A stretch of 64,000 bases of DNA from NCBI RefSeq assembly GCF_020171745.1, contig NZ_JAIVAH010000028.1, positions 62,001-126,000 of the forward strand, in the 5' to 3' direction. The position numbers were made by a program, and so were the translations under genes. The stretch comes from Prescottella equi. GTDB taxonomy: Bacteria > Actinomycetota > Actinomycetes > Mycobacteriales > Mycobacteriaceae. This document shows, piece by piece, positions 1-7,326 of the stretch (the first letter of the stretch is position 1; every line of letters begins with the position of its first letter). The notes under the pieces are model-generated. The model was not told the origin of the DNA. It searched no databases and worked only from the letters and a program-made list of their open reading frames with translations.

Positions 1-432
1 GGTCCGGTCGAGATCCGCTGCTGCGGACTCGATAAGGCGTCCGACGTCCTGGTGGACTCGGCCGGCCCGTCGACCATCTCCGCGACCCGTCCGCGTCCCG
101 ACCATCCGGACTGGGACGTCGCCATCTGGCTGAACGTTCTCGGCGTCCCGGGCACCCCCGGCATGTTCGAGTTCTATCAGGAGATGGAGCAGTGGATGCG
201 GGGACACTACAACAACAACGACGCCACGTTCCGTCCCGAGTGGTCGAAGGGCTGGGCCTTCGGTCCGGACCCGTACACCGATGACGACATCGTCGAGAAC
301 AAGATGCGGGCCACCTACATGGAAGGCGTCGCGAACGTCCCCAACTGGGACACCGCCAACGCTCGGTACAACGAGATCGACCCGCACCGCGTGTTCTCCA
401 ACGGATTCATGGACAAGCTGCTCCCGTCATAA
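1..432 (+). CDS. FAD-linked oxidase, C-terminal fragment (cholesterol-oxidase-like)
   Basis: The reading frame is open from base 1, so the gene begins before the window; about 143 C-terminal residues remain. The visible part resembles the substrate-binding/C-terminal region of VAO-type cholesterol oxidases: an LNVLGVPGTPG stretch, a segment with FEFYQEMEQWM, and the terminal DPHRVFSNGFMDKLLP, similar in style to the berberine-bridge-like C-terminus where 'DPxxVF' packs against FAD. The FAD-binding domain is not in view. If correct it would oxidise and isomerise 3-beta-hydroxysterols, which fits the sterol genes 14-22 kb downstream. A strong terminator follows directly. Family membership is likely; the substrate is inferred. 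Confidence 0.65.
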   Translation, partial: GPVEIRCCGLDKASDVLVDSAGPSTISATRPRPDHPDWDVAIWLNVLGVPGTPGMFEFYQEMEQWMRGHYNNNDATFRPEWSKGWAFGPDPYTDDDIVENKMRATYMEGVANVPNWDTANARYNEIDPHRVFSNGFMDKLLPS

Positions 433-449
433 GGGACTGCAGAATCCAC

Positions 450-494
450 ACGCCGACGCCGGTGGTGCCGCTCAGGCACCGCCGGCGTCGGCGT
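450..494 (+). terminator. Rho-independent-type hairpin
   Basis: Two 20-base arms (450-469 and 475-494) pair with a single G-U wobble around a 5-base loop, just after the stop of the oxidase gene. No long T-run follows, as is common for actinobacterial terminators. Confidence 0.8.
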
Positions 495-564
495 CTGCCG
501 GGCACCCGCAGTCGGCGTACCGTCGAAAGTGATCGGTGACAGTCGCGAACGAGGGAGTGCTGTC

Positions 565-936
565 ATGACATCGACGAATCCGGATCCCGTTCCTCCCCAG
601 CCGCCGTCCGGCCCGACGCAGCCGCAGCAACCCCAACAGCCCCCGGCGCCGCCTCCGGCCAACGCCGGCTGGGCGGTCGCGGCCCTGGTCGCGTTCTGGC
701 CCCTCGCGTTCGCGGCGTTCAGCAACGCGTTCGAGGTGTATCCCAGGTGGGCGCGCGGCGACTACGCGGGCGCGCAGTACGCGTCCGATCGGGTGCGCAA
801 ACTCGGCCAGCTGTCGCTGTGGATCCTCGGTGGAATCCTCGTGCTGCTCGCGATCGCCTACATCGTCATCGCCGCGGTGTGGATCTCACACGGTGGGTAC
901 GACGACAACTGGCACCGCGGCCGGATGGACTGGTAG
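565..936 (+). CDS. CD225/dispanin-like small membrane protein
   Basis: This is a 123-residue protein with a proline/glutamine-rich N-terminus (about residues 5-34) followed by two membrane segments. The first, AALVAFWPLAFAAFSNAF, continues into a charged loop with RWARGDYAGAQYASDRVRK, which is the hallmark of bacterial CD225/dispanin proteins; the second is LWILGGILVLLAIAYIVI. The ATG at 565 is preferred over an upstream ATG at 529 because a purine-rich GAGGGAG stretch precedes it. The function is unknown in bacteria. The gene is convergent with the MFS gene, leaving only 6 bases between stops. Confidence 0.7.
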   Translation: MTSTNPDPVPPQPPSGPTQPQQPQQPPAPPPANAGWAVAALVAFWPLAFAAFSNAFEVYPRWARGDYAGAQYASDRVRKLGQLSLWILGGILVLLAIAYIVIAAVWISHGGYDDNWHRGRMDW

Positions 937-942
937 CCGGGC

Positions 943-2400
943 TCAGCCCGCGGGGACCGCATCACGCCCCGGATCGACGACGCCCGGGCGCGGCGGATTC
1001 CGATCTTCCCGGATCGGAATCGACGCCACGAGCAGCGCGACGGCGGACACCGCGGCGCCCAACCAGAACAACCTGTCGAGACTGTCGAGTGCCGGTACCG
1101 TCACGGTCCCGACCACGACGGCGGACGCCGCGAGGACCGCCGACCCCACCGCGCTCGCACCCGACGTCCCGATCGCACGAACCAGGCTGTTGACGCTGTT
1201 CGCCGACGCAGTCTGATCGAGCGGGACCGCGGTCGTGATCAGCACTGGCATCGCGGCGAGGGCGAACGCGACGCCCATCGACACGACGAAGGCGCTGACG
1301 CCGACAACGAGGACACTGCTGCCGAGCACACCTCGCTCGACGAATCCGAGACAGATCGCACCCGCACCGATCGCCAGGACCACCCGCGCTCCCCAATTCC
1401 GGATCATCGCCGCCGACACCGGGGCCAGGACGATCATCACCACCCCACCCGGCAACATCACGAGCCCGGCGGCCGTCGCACTCAAGCCCAGACCGTGACC
1501 AGCCGATGCCGGTACCTGGAGTTCCTGGGTGGAGGAGTACGAGCTGAGGAACATCGCGAAACCGAGGAGCAACGCACACAGATTCGACACCAGCACCGGA
1601 CGCCGGACCGAGGTGCGGAGGTCGACGAGAGGATGGGCGACCTTCAGCTGCAGGGGAACCCACACCATCAGACCGATCAGGCCGGCGGCCGCGAGCCCGA
1701 GCGTCGACACGCTCCCCCACCCCCACGCGCCGCCCTTCGAGATCGCGAGCAGCACGGCGGTCAACGCGGATGTCAGCAGCACAGCACCCGCGTAGTCGAA
1801 TCGTCCCGCGGCACGGGTGTCAGACTCGGGCACCACGAACGGCAACAGCACCGCCATCGCGACGGCGAATCCGGCCGGCACCCAGAACAACGCCTGCCAG
1901 CCGAGGCGGTCGTGGAGGACGCCGGCGAGCGGCATCCCCATCACGCTGCCGACACCGATCGTCGCGCTCATCAGCGCGACACCGCTGCCGAGTCGCTCGG
2001 GCGGCAGGACGTCGCGCATCATGCTGATCCCGACCGGCATCAGTGCCATCGCGAAGCCCTGTAACCCTCGTCCGGCGACCACCGACGCGAATCCGGGCCC
2101 GAGGGCCGCGAGCAGCGAGCCCGCCACCACCAGTCCGAGGCACAGCAGCATCATCGCCCGCTTGCCGAACATGTCGGCGAGCTTGCCGATCAGGGGTGTA
2201 CCCACCGCACCGGTGAGCAAGGTGATCGTCACCAACCACGATGCGCTGGTCGGAGGAACACCCAGATCGGCGGCGAATGCCGGGAGGACCGGCACCATGA
2301 GTGTCTGGAGAAGTGCGACCAGGATCCCGCTGAGGCTCAGGACCCCGATGACGAGCCCGCTCCGCGCAGTGCGCGGAGCGGGCTGCGAATCGACTGTCAC
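943..2400 (-). CDS. MFS drug/metabolite efflux transporter
   Basis: A 485-residue major facilitator with 12-14 predicted membrane helices. The N-terminal half carries the loop-2 signature GTPLIGKLADMFGKR and, further on, a VAGRGLQGFAMALMPVGISM helix typical of the DHA (drug:H+ antiporter) groups. The GTG start at 2400 overlaps the stop of the upstream SDR gene (GTGA overlap), so the two are almost certainly co-transcribed and translationally coupled. The pairing suggests export or import of the SDR's substrate or product, but no substrate can be named. An unusually long inverted repeat lies inside its first codons (2354-2384). Confidence 0.85.
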   Translation of the reverse strand: MTVDSQPAPRTARSGLVIGVLSLSGILVALLQTLMVPVLPAFAADLGVPPTSASWLVTITLLTGAVGTPLIGKLADMFGKRAMMLLCLGLVVAGSLLAALGPGFASVVAGRGLQGFAMALMPVGISMMRDVLPPERLGSGVALMSATIGVGSVMGMPLAGVLHDRLGWQALFWVPAGFAVAMAVLLPFVVPESDTRAAGRFDYAGAVLLTSALTAVLLAISKGGAWGWGSVSTLGLAAAGLIGLMVWVPLQLKVAHPLVDLRTSVRRPVLVSNLCALLLGFAMFLSSYSSTQELQVPASAGHGLGLSATAAGLVMLPGGVVMIVLAPVSAAMIRNWGARVVLAIGAGAICLGFVERGVLGSSVLVVGVSAFVVSMGVAFALAAMPVLITTAVPLDQTASANSVNSLVRAIGTSGASAVGSAVLAASAVVVGTVTVPALDSLDRLFWLGAAVSAVALLVASIPIREDRNPPRPGVVDPGRDAVPAG

Positions 2401-3233
2401 CCCGTCACGCGGGCGGCATTACCGGCATCGATCGGAAGGACGGTTCCGCTGATGTGGGCACTGCCCTCGGCGGCGAAGAAGAGCACGGCGCGGGTGATCT
2501 CGAACGGGTCGAGCCACGGCACGGGCTGCGCGTGCAGCGACTGGAAGACCGGCGCGACGTCGTCCATCGTCGGCTCTTCCAGGTCCGGACGCATCATCGA
2601 GTACAGGGCCTTGTTGTGGATCATCCCGGTCGAGATGTTGCCCGGTGCGATCGCGTTGACCGTGATGCCCTTCTGGGCGAGATCCAGTGCGGCGCTCTTG
2701 GTCATGCCGATCACGCCCCACTTCGACGCGGCGTAGGCGACCATGTTGGTGTTGCCGGCACGGCCGAGCATCGAGGAGATCGTGACGATGCGGCCGTAGC
2801 CACGTTCGATCATGCCGGGCGAGACGGCGCCGATCGTGTTGAAGACGCCGGTGAGGTTGGAACCGATGGCCTCGTCCCACTGCGCCGACGACATCGACTG
2901 CACCGGAGCGGCGACCGAGACGCCCGCGTTCGCGACCGCGATGTCGACGCGCCCGAGCTCGGACTCGGCGCGCGCGACGAGGGCGTCCATCGCGGCGCGA
3001 TCGGCGGTGTCGGCCTTGACGGCAATGCACTTGCGGCCGGTCGCCTCGACGAGGCGCACGGTCTCGGCCATGTCCTCCTCGGTACCCAGCGGGTAGAACA
3101 CCGAGTCGCTGTCCTCGCACCGGTCACAGATGACGATGTCGGCACCGCGCTCGGCGAACGCCACGGCATGCGACCGGCCCTGTCCCCGGGCTCCACCGGT
3201 GATCAGTGCGACCTTGCCTTCGAACTCCTCCAT
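2397..3233 (-). CDS. Mycofactocin-coupled short-chain dehydrogenase
   Basis: A 278-residue SDR with the nucleotide motif GGARGQG (residues 13-19), an NAG motif, and the catalytic YAASK near residue 170. 'GARGQGRSHA' together with the long insert after beta-2 (CEDSDSVFYPLG) is typical of the actinobacterial SDR subfamily that carries non-exchangeable NAD and passes electrons to mycofactocin. The ATG at 3233 is supported by an upstream GAGGAGAG; a longer frame to 3290 lacks such a site. It is the first gene of a two-gene operon with the MFS pump. Likely substrates are secondary alcohols or terpenoid/steroid alcohols; this is inference. Confidence 0.85.
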   Translation of the reverse strand: MEEFEGKVALITGGARGQGRSHAVAFAERGADIVICDRCEDSDSVFYPLGTEEDMAETVRLVEATGRKCIAVKADTADRAAMDALVARAESELGRVDIAVANAGVSVAAPVQSMSSAQWDEAIGSNLTGVFNTIGAVSPGMIERGYGRIVTISSMLGRAGNTNMVAYAASKWGVIGMTKSAALDLAQKGITVNAIAPGNISTGMIHNKALYSMMRPDLEEPTMDDVAPVFQSLHAQPVPWLDPFEITRAVLFFAAEGSAHISGTVLPIDAGNAARVTG

Positions 3234-3399
3234 GCTGCTGCTCTCCTCGAGATCGGGGACCGTGACGACACACGGGTCCGCAACTATCACTACCCGCCCG
3301 GGATGTGACTACAGCCACAAGTCCCGCCCAGCGGGAGCCATCTGCACGTCTCCCACCGAAGCACATTCGGCGTCCCGATCGGGAAATGCGACGCGATCG

Positions 3400-3735
3400 T
3401 CACCGCCCCTCGACGAGAATTACGACCGCAGACACCGCGGCGAGTCCGACGACGGTGACGGCCAGCCCGAGCATCAACACGAACGGGTACACGACGCGAC
3501 CTGCGTCGAAGTGACCGCTGACTCGCTCGTACCGGCGCCGGGCCGTCACCACGACGACGGACGCCGACACGATCGCCCACGTCCCGAGCACCTGGATCAC
3601 CACCGACGAGCCCGGCACGTAGCGCAGGCAGAGGAAGGCGACCGCGGCGAGGCTCGCGGCCGTGCGCACCCACGCGAGCGTCGTGCGCTCGGGTTGCAGG
3701 CCGGGATCCCGGTTCGCCGCGGCCGCGGTGCTCAC
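3400..3735 (-). CDS. DUF202 family membrane protein (second of a tandem pair)
   Basis: A 111-residue protein with three predicted membrane helices. The N-terminus has the DUF202/YidH signature GLQPERTTLAWVRT just before helix 1. The GTG start at 3735 overlaps the stop of the preceding DUF202 gene (GTGA), so both are read from one transcript. The central basic segment TARRRYERV lies between helices 2 and 3. The function is unknown; tandem DUF202 pairs are common in actinobacteria and may form a heteromeric membrane complex (inference). Confidence 0.8.
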   Translation of the reverse strand: MSTAAAANRDPGLQPERTTLAWVRTAASLAAVAFLCLRYVPGSSVVIQVLGTWAIVSASVVVVTARRRYERVSGHFDAGRVVYPFVLMLGLAVTVVGLAAVSAVVILVEGR

Positions 3736-4094
3736 CGCAGCACCACGATGAGCAGGGTGATGCCCGCGCCGGCGATCACGCCCGCCAGGACGGCCGCGAT
3801 GGCGGGCACCGGGAGGCTGCGACCGGTGCGCATCGCCGCCTCCACCCCCATCCACCGGAGGAAGGCGAAGACGACCAGCAGCACCGCGCCGACGAGGAGT
3901 CCGACCACGAGGACGGTGTGCATGGTGGGGCCCACGACGTCGGTCCCGAAGGCCTCGAGGCCGACCGCGGCAGCGATCAGTCCGAGGCCCGTCCGCACCC
4001 ACGCGAGATAGGTGCGTTCGTTCGCGAGCGTGAAGCGCGGGTCCGGATCGTCCCCTTCCCGAAAGGCCTTGGGCCGCCACCCACGCGATGTCAT
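3732..4094 (-). CDS. DUF202 family membrane protein (first of a tandem pair)
   Basis: A 120-residue protein with the canonical DUF202 motif FTLANERTYLAWVRTGLG at about residues 20-37 and three membrane helices. The ATG at 4094 is taken as the start because it places the charged, cytoplasmic N-terminus directly before the motif. It is coupled by a 4-base overlap to a shorter paralogue. The two proteins share the ERTxLAWVRT core and clearly arose by duplication. No enzymatic residues are recognisable. Confidence 0.8.
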   Translation of the reverse strand: MTSRGWRPKAFREGDDPDPRFTLANERTYLAWVRTGLGLIAAAVGLEAFGTDVVGPTMHTVLVVGLLVGAVLLVVFAFLRWMGVEAAMRTGRSLPVPAIAAVLAGVIAGAGITLLIVVLR

Positions 4095-4128
4095 CGAGAT
4101 GACTCCTCCTCCCGCACCGGCGAGCACG

Positions 4129-5394
4129 TCACCGGACGTAGCGCTTCAGCACAGCCGCCCGCCTGCGCGCCAGCGTGGCGCGGCGCTCGGCCGCACCGAT
4201 TCGCTGCGTCGCCGCCGGCAGTTCGGCCAGGACCTCGTCGAACCTCACCTTACGCACCGTGGGCGTCGGCAGATCGGTATCGGTGGCGAGCCACCACCGG
4301 TACACGCACCGGGTGAACTCGTTGCCCGCGGTGTCCAGCCAGTTCGCGACGCCGGGATCACGGTGCGCCACCACGGCGCGGAACACGCCGTCGGCGTCGA
4401 GCACCGCCTGGTGCCCGTTGAGCGACGTCTGCCGGTAGGTGTAGTCGAGCGACTGTCCCCAGTAGTCGCCGAGGTGGATGTTCCAGAAGTGGCAGTCCGG
4501 CGGCGTCACCTCGAGAATCAGCGCCTCGTCGGCGGCGATCTCGAAATTGCCACCGCCGTAGGCGATGTGCCCGCCGTCGCTCGCGTACGACGAACTCACC
4601 GTCGGCTGGGTGCGAAGCACGTTGCGGTCACCGTCGCGCAGGCTGTACATCGCGGCCCAGTACTCGGCGAAGCCGTCGACGAAACGTCCGACGGACTCCA
4701 CCTGCGCGGTCACGGCCACCGGTTCGGTGACCGGGCCGGGGCCGTCGACGTCGATCCGCTCGATCGACAGATGGTACGGATCCTCGGCGTCCCAGTCGTA
4801 GAAGTACTGGCGAGTGATGATGTCCTTCGTGGTCGGCGGCATCGGCAGCCAGTTGCCGTCGTGCGGTTCGGCGCTGATGATCACCTCGAAATCACCGTTG
4901 TCACGCAACGTGATTCCGCCGGGGTTGGAGATCGCCCCGAGCGTCGATCCGGTGGCCGCCTTGAACGCGGCCCGGAAGTCCTTCGGCCGGTCGTCGTCGG
5001 ACTGCGCCTTCTCGTACAGACTCACGGTGTCGTACAGCGTGAGCCCGATGTACCGGGCGCGTCCGCCGGTTCCGGTGAGTCGGTACGTCCCGGCCGGATC
5101 GAGGACCGCGTGACCGAACAGGCAGTCCGGCGACTCCGTCGCGTACCGCTTGGTGTTGTCCTGCAGGTGCCCCACCTCCGGATAGTCCGGGTCGGCACTG
5201 AACACCACCTGTTCGAGGCCCGCGTTGAGCAGGTTGAGCAGGTAGCGGTATCCGGCAGCCCGCATCGCGGGATCGTCCGACCGCGGATCACCCGCGATCA
5301 CCTTCGAGGCACGGGACAGGTTGTCGCACAAGCCCTGCCACGCGGCGTCGAGATCGTCGTTGCGCTGCCGACGGTCGTCGGAGGGATGCATCAT
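4129..5394 (-). CDS. DUF1254/DUF1214 domain protein
   Basis: A 421-residue protein without a signal peptide. The C-terminal part contains the DUF1214 pattern (LEVTPPDCHFWNIHLGDYWG, then the DTAG/RWWLATD region). An earlier region, GGRARYIGLTLYDTVSLYEK, resembles the beta-rich core of DUF1254/1214 proteins. The family is widespread in Rhodococcus and Mycobacterium, often near steroid or xenobiotic genes, but has no established activity. The gene lies 10 bases downstream of the TauD-type dioxygenase and is probably its operon partner. Two consecutive ATGs (5394 and 5391) compete as starts. Confidence 0.75.
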   Translation of the reverse strand: MMHPSDDRRQRNDDLDAAWQGLCDNLSRASKVIAGDPRSDDPAMRAAGYRYLLNLLNAGLEQVVFSADPDYPEVGHLQDNTKRYATESPDCLFGHAVLDPAGTYRLTGTGGRARYIGLTLYDTVSLYEKAQSDDDRPKDFRAAFKAATGSTLGAISNPGGITLRDNGDFEVIISAEPHDGNWLPMPPTTKDIITRQYFYDWDAEDPYHLSIERIDVDGPGPVTEPVAVTAQVESVGRFVDGFAEYWAAMYSLRDGDRNVLRTQPTVSSSYASDGGHIAYGGGNFEIAADEALILEVTPPDCHFWNIHLGDYWGQSLDYTYRQTSLNGHQAVLDADGVFRAVVAHRDPGVANWLDTAGNEFTRCVYRWWLATDTDLPTPTVRKVRFDEVLAELPAATQRIGAAERRATLARRRAAVLKRYVR

Positions 5395-5404
5395 CGCTGC
5401 CCCC

Positions 5405-6322
5405 TCAGGCCGGCACGTCACCGAGGATGGCGACGCGTTCCATCACGCGGCGGTGCGGGAAGTAGTCACTGGCCGCGTAGTGCTGCGTGGCACGGTTGTC
5501 CCAGAACGCGATCGAGTTGGGCTGCCACCGGAACCGGCACTGGAAGTCCGGCACCTTGGCCTGGTCGAAGAGGTGGCGCAGCAGCACCTCGCCCTCGGCC
5601 GGATCCATGTCCGGGATGTGCGTGGTGAACAGGCTGTTGACGAACAGCGTCCGGCGCCCGGTCTCGGGGTGGATCCGGACGATCGGATGCTCCACCGGTG
5701 GGAACTGCTCCTTCATCGCCGCAAGCTTCTCCGGCCCCATCGACCGACCGAACGACGGCACGAAGTCGTGGATCGCGACGCGACCCTCGATCTGCGCCTT
5801 GACCTCGTCGGACAGGCAGTCGTAGGCATTGCCCATGTCGGCCCACAGCGTGTCGCCACCGGCCGGCGGCACGTCCAGCGCGCGCAGGACGGACCCGAGC
5901 GGCGGACGCTTCTGCCAGGTCACGTCGACGTGCCAGATGTTCTCGGTGCCAGGGCTGTCCTCGCCGCGCTCGAAGTGCACCACCTCGGGTACCTCACCCT
6001 GCGGCAGCAGCGGATGCACCTCGAGTTCACCCCAGTGGCGGGCGAAGTCGCGGTGCTGAGCTCCGGTGATCTGCTGGTCGCGGAAGAACACGACCTTCCA
6101 TTCGAGGAGGGCCCGACGCAGTTCCTCGATCGCCTCCGGACTCGGGTCCCGCAGATCCACCCCGTGGATCTCCGCGCCGATGAACGGCGTCACCGGCCGC
6201 ACCTCGAACTGCGTGTAGGGCTCCGGTTCGAATCCGTCAGCGCACCTGCGCATTCCGCGCGGCCCGAACTCGATCGAATGACCGCCGATCTCGACGGTTC
6301 GACTACTGGTCAGCGTTGCCAT
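5405..6322 (-). CDS. TauD/TfdA-family Fe(II)/2-oxoglutarate dioxygenase
   Basis: A 305-residue enzyme with the complete iron triad: H131 and D133 in WHVDVTW and H281 in ATQHYA. A basic pair at 291-292 in HRRVMERV should bind the 2-oxoglutarate carboxylate. FIGAEIHGVDL near residues 47-57 is the family's N-terminal signature. A perfect AGGAGG precedes the ATG. Members hydroxylate taurine, alkyl sulfates or phenoxyalkanoates with loss of sulfite, sulfate or phenol. Proximity to a large sulfatase (7327-9666) favours an organosulfur substrate, as with AtsK-type enzymes, but the substrate is inferred. It is probably co-transcribed with the DUF1214 gene. Confidence 0.88.
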   Translation of the reverse strand: MATLTSSRTVEIGGHSIEFGPRGMRRCADGFEPEPYTQFEVRPVTPFIGAEIHGVDLRDPSPEAIEELRRALLEWKVVFFRDQQITGAQHRDFARHWGELEVHPLLPQGEVPEVVHFERGEDSPGTENIWHVDVTWQKRPPLGSVLRALDVPPAGGDTLWADMGNAYDCLSDEVKAQIEGRVAIHDFVPSFGRSMGPEKLAAMKEQFPPVEHPIVRIHPETGRRTLFVNSLFTTHIPDMDPAEGEVLLRHLFDQAKVPDFQCRFRWQPNSIAFWDNRATQHYAASDYFPHRRVMERVAILGDVPA

Positions 6323-6420
6323 GCAAGCCTCCTGCTTCAGGGGATCCAGCTCCGAACACACCACCACCGACGCATCTCCCGCTCGACCGAGCGGGAGAGA
6401 GCGCCTCCGGCAAGCTATCA

Positions 6421-6454
6421 GTCAGTGACTTAAACCGTCAAGACACTGACTTAA
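6421..6454 (-). promoter_or_regulatory. Repeated element upstream of the dioxygenase gene
   Basis: TGACTTAA occurs twice (6426-6433 and 6447-6454), start to start 21 bases, i.e. two helical turns. The same stretch contains the inverted pair GTCAGTG (6421-6427) and CACTGAC (6444-6450). It lies in the AT-richer gap between the divergently placed dioxygenase start and the end of the TetR gene, about 100 bases before the dioxygenase ATG. This is a candidate operator; the binding protein is unknown. Confidence 0.4.
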
Positions 6455-6508
6455 TCGACGAAAACAGCTGCCCTGAAGGGGTGTTGACGAAGCCGGAACC
6501 GCCTGGAG

Positions 6509-7147
6509 CTAGGGCCGGTTCGACGTCGAGTCGGGAGCCTCGAGCGCCCCCACCGACATGTCGATCAGATGACGCACGGTCTCGTCGAAGTCGGCATCGA
6601 CGACCGGATTCCCGGTGTTGCGCCGCTGCTCGTAGACCGCGAGCGCGGACACCGCCATGTTGAGCATCAGGTCGACGCGGATCACCGCGACGCGACGCGA
6701 CAGGTGCCCGAGCGCCCGCATCAACCGTGTCGACACTTCACGACTGGCCTGCGTGACCTCGGAGAGGTCGGCGTTCAGGATGTCGACCGACGGGGACACG
6801 CGAGCGATGAACTGCGCGTAGTACGAATCGGCCCCGGACGTGCGCAGATAGTCGGCGAGCGGCAGCACGACCGCCTCGACGAGTCCGCGGACGTCGCCGC
6901 CACGCCCCTCCTCGTCGAGCCGTTCGAGGAAGGCGGCGCGACTGAGGTTGATCTCCTTCATTCGCCGCCGGAACACCTCGAGCACCAGACCGTCACGCCC
7001 ACCGAAGTGGTACTGCACGGCCGAGTTGTTCTTCTGGCCCGCCGCGGCCGCGACGTCGCGCATGGAGACGCCGTCGATGCCACGCTCGGCGAACATCCGC
7101 TCGGCGACCTCGATCATGGCGCTCTTCGCGTTTCCGGGATTCGACAC
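6509..7147 (-). CDS. TetR-family transcriptional regulator
   Basis: A 212-residue regulator with an N-terminal helix-turn-helix (ISMRDV-like segment GVSMRDVAAAAGQKNNSAVQYHFGGRDGL, about residues 28-56) and a divergent all-helical ligand domain. The GTG at 7147 is chosen because it puts the domain at the usual distance from the start; the open frame extends upstream without a plausible RBS. It is divergent from the arylsulfatase gene and lies upstream of the dioxygenase/DUF1214 pair, so it probably controls one or both. The ligand is unknown. Confidence 0.82.
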   Translation of the reverse strand: MSNPGNAKSAMIEVAERMFAERGIDGVSMRDVAAAAGQKNNSAVQYHFGGRDGLVLEVFRRRMKEINLSRAAFLERLDEEGRGGDVRGLVEAVVLPLADYLRTSGADSYYAQFIARVSPSVDILNADLSEVTQASREVSTRLMRALGHLSRRVAVIRVDLMLNMAVSALAVYEQRRNTGNPVVDADFDETVRHLIDMSVGALEAPDSTSNRP

Positions 7148-7151
7148 GCCG

Positions 7152-7174
7152 AAAGCGTAGTAAGGCGGCGCTTT
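7152..7174. promoter_or_regulatory. Candidate TetR operator
   Basis: The inverted pair AAAGCG (7152-7157) and CGCTTT (7169-7174), spaced 11 bases, sits 5 bases from the regulator's start in the divergent gap shared with the arylsulfatase gene. Position and AT-richness suit autoregulation, but the arms are short. Confidence 0.35.
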
Positions 7175-7326
7175 AATGGTCAAGGCACAGCGGGTACGCT
7201 CCCCCGCAGATCCGGCGACGTCGAATCCTTCCGCTGGAAGGCCCGTCGACCGTGCGCTCCCAAACGAACTCCGCCGCAATGGAAACGAACGAGTCGTACC
7301 CGCCCCATCACCCAGAGAGGTGCACC

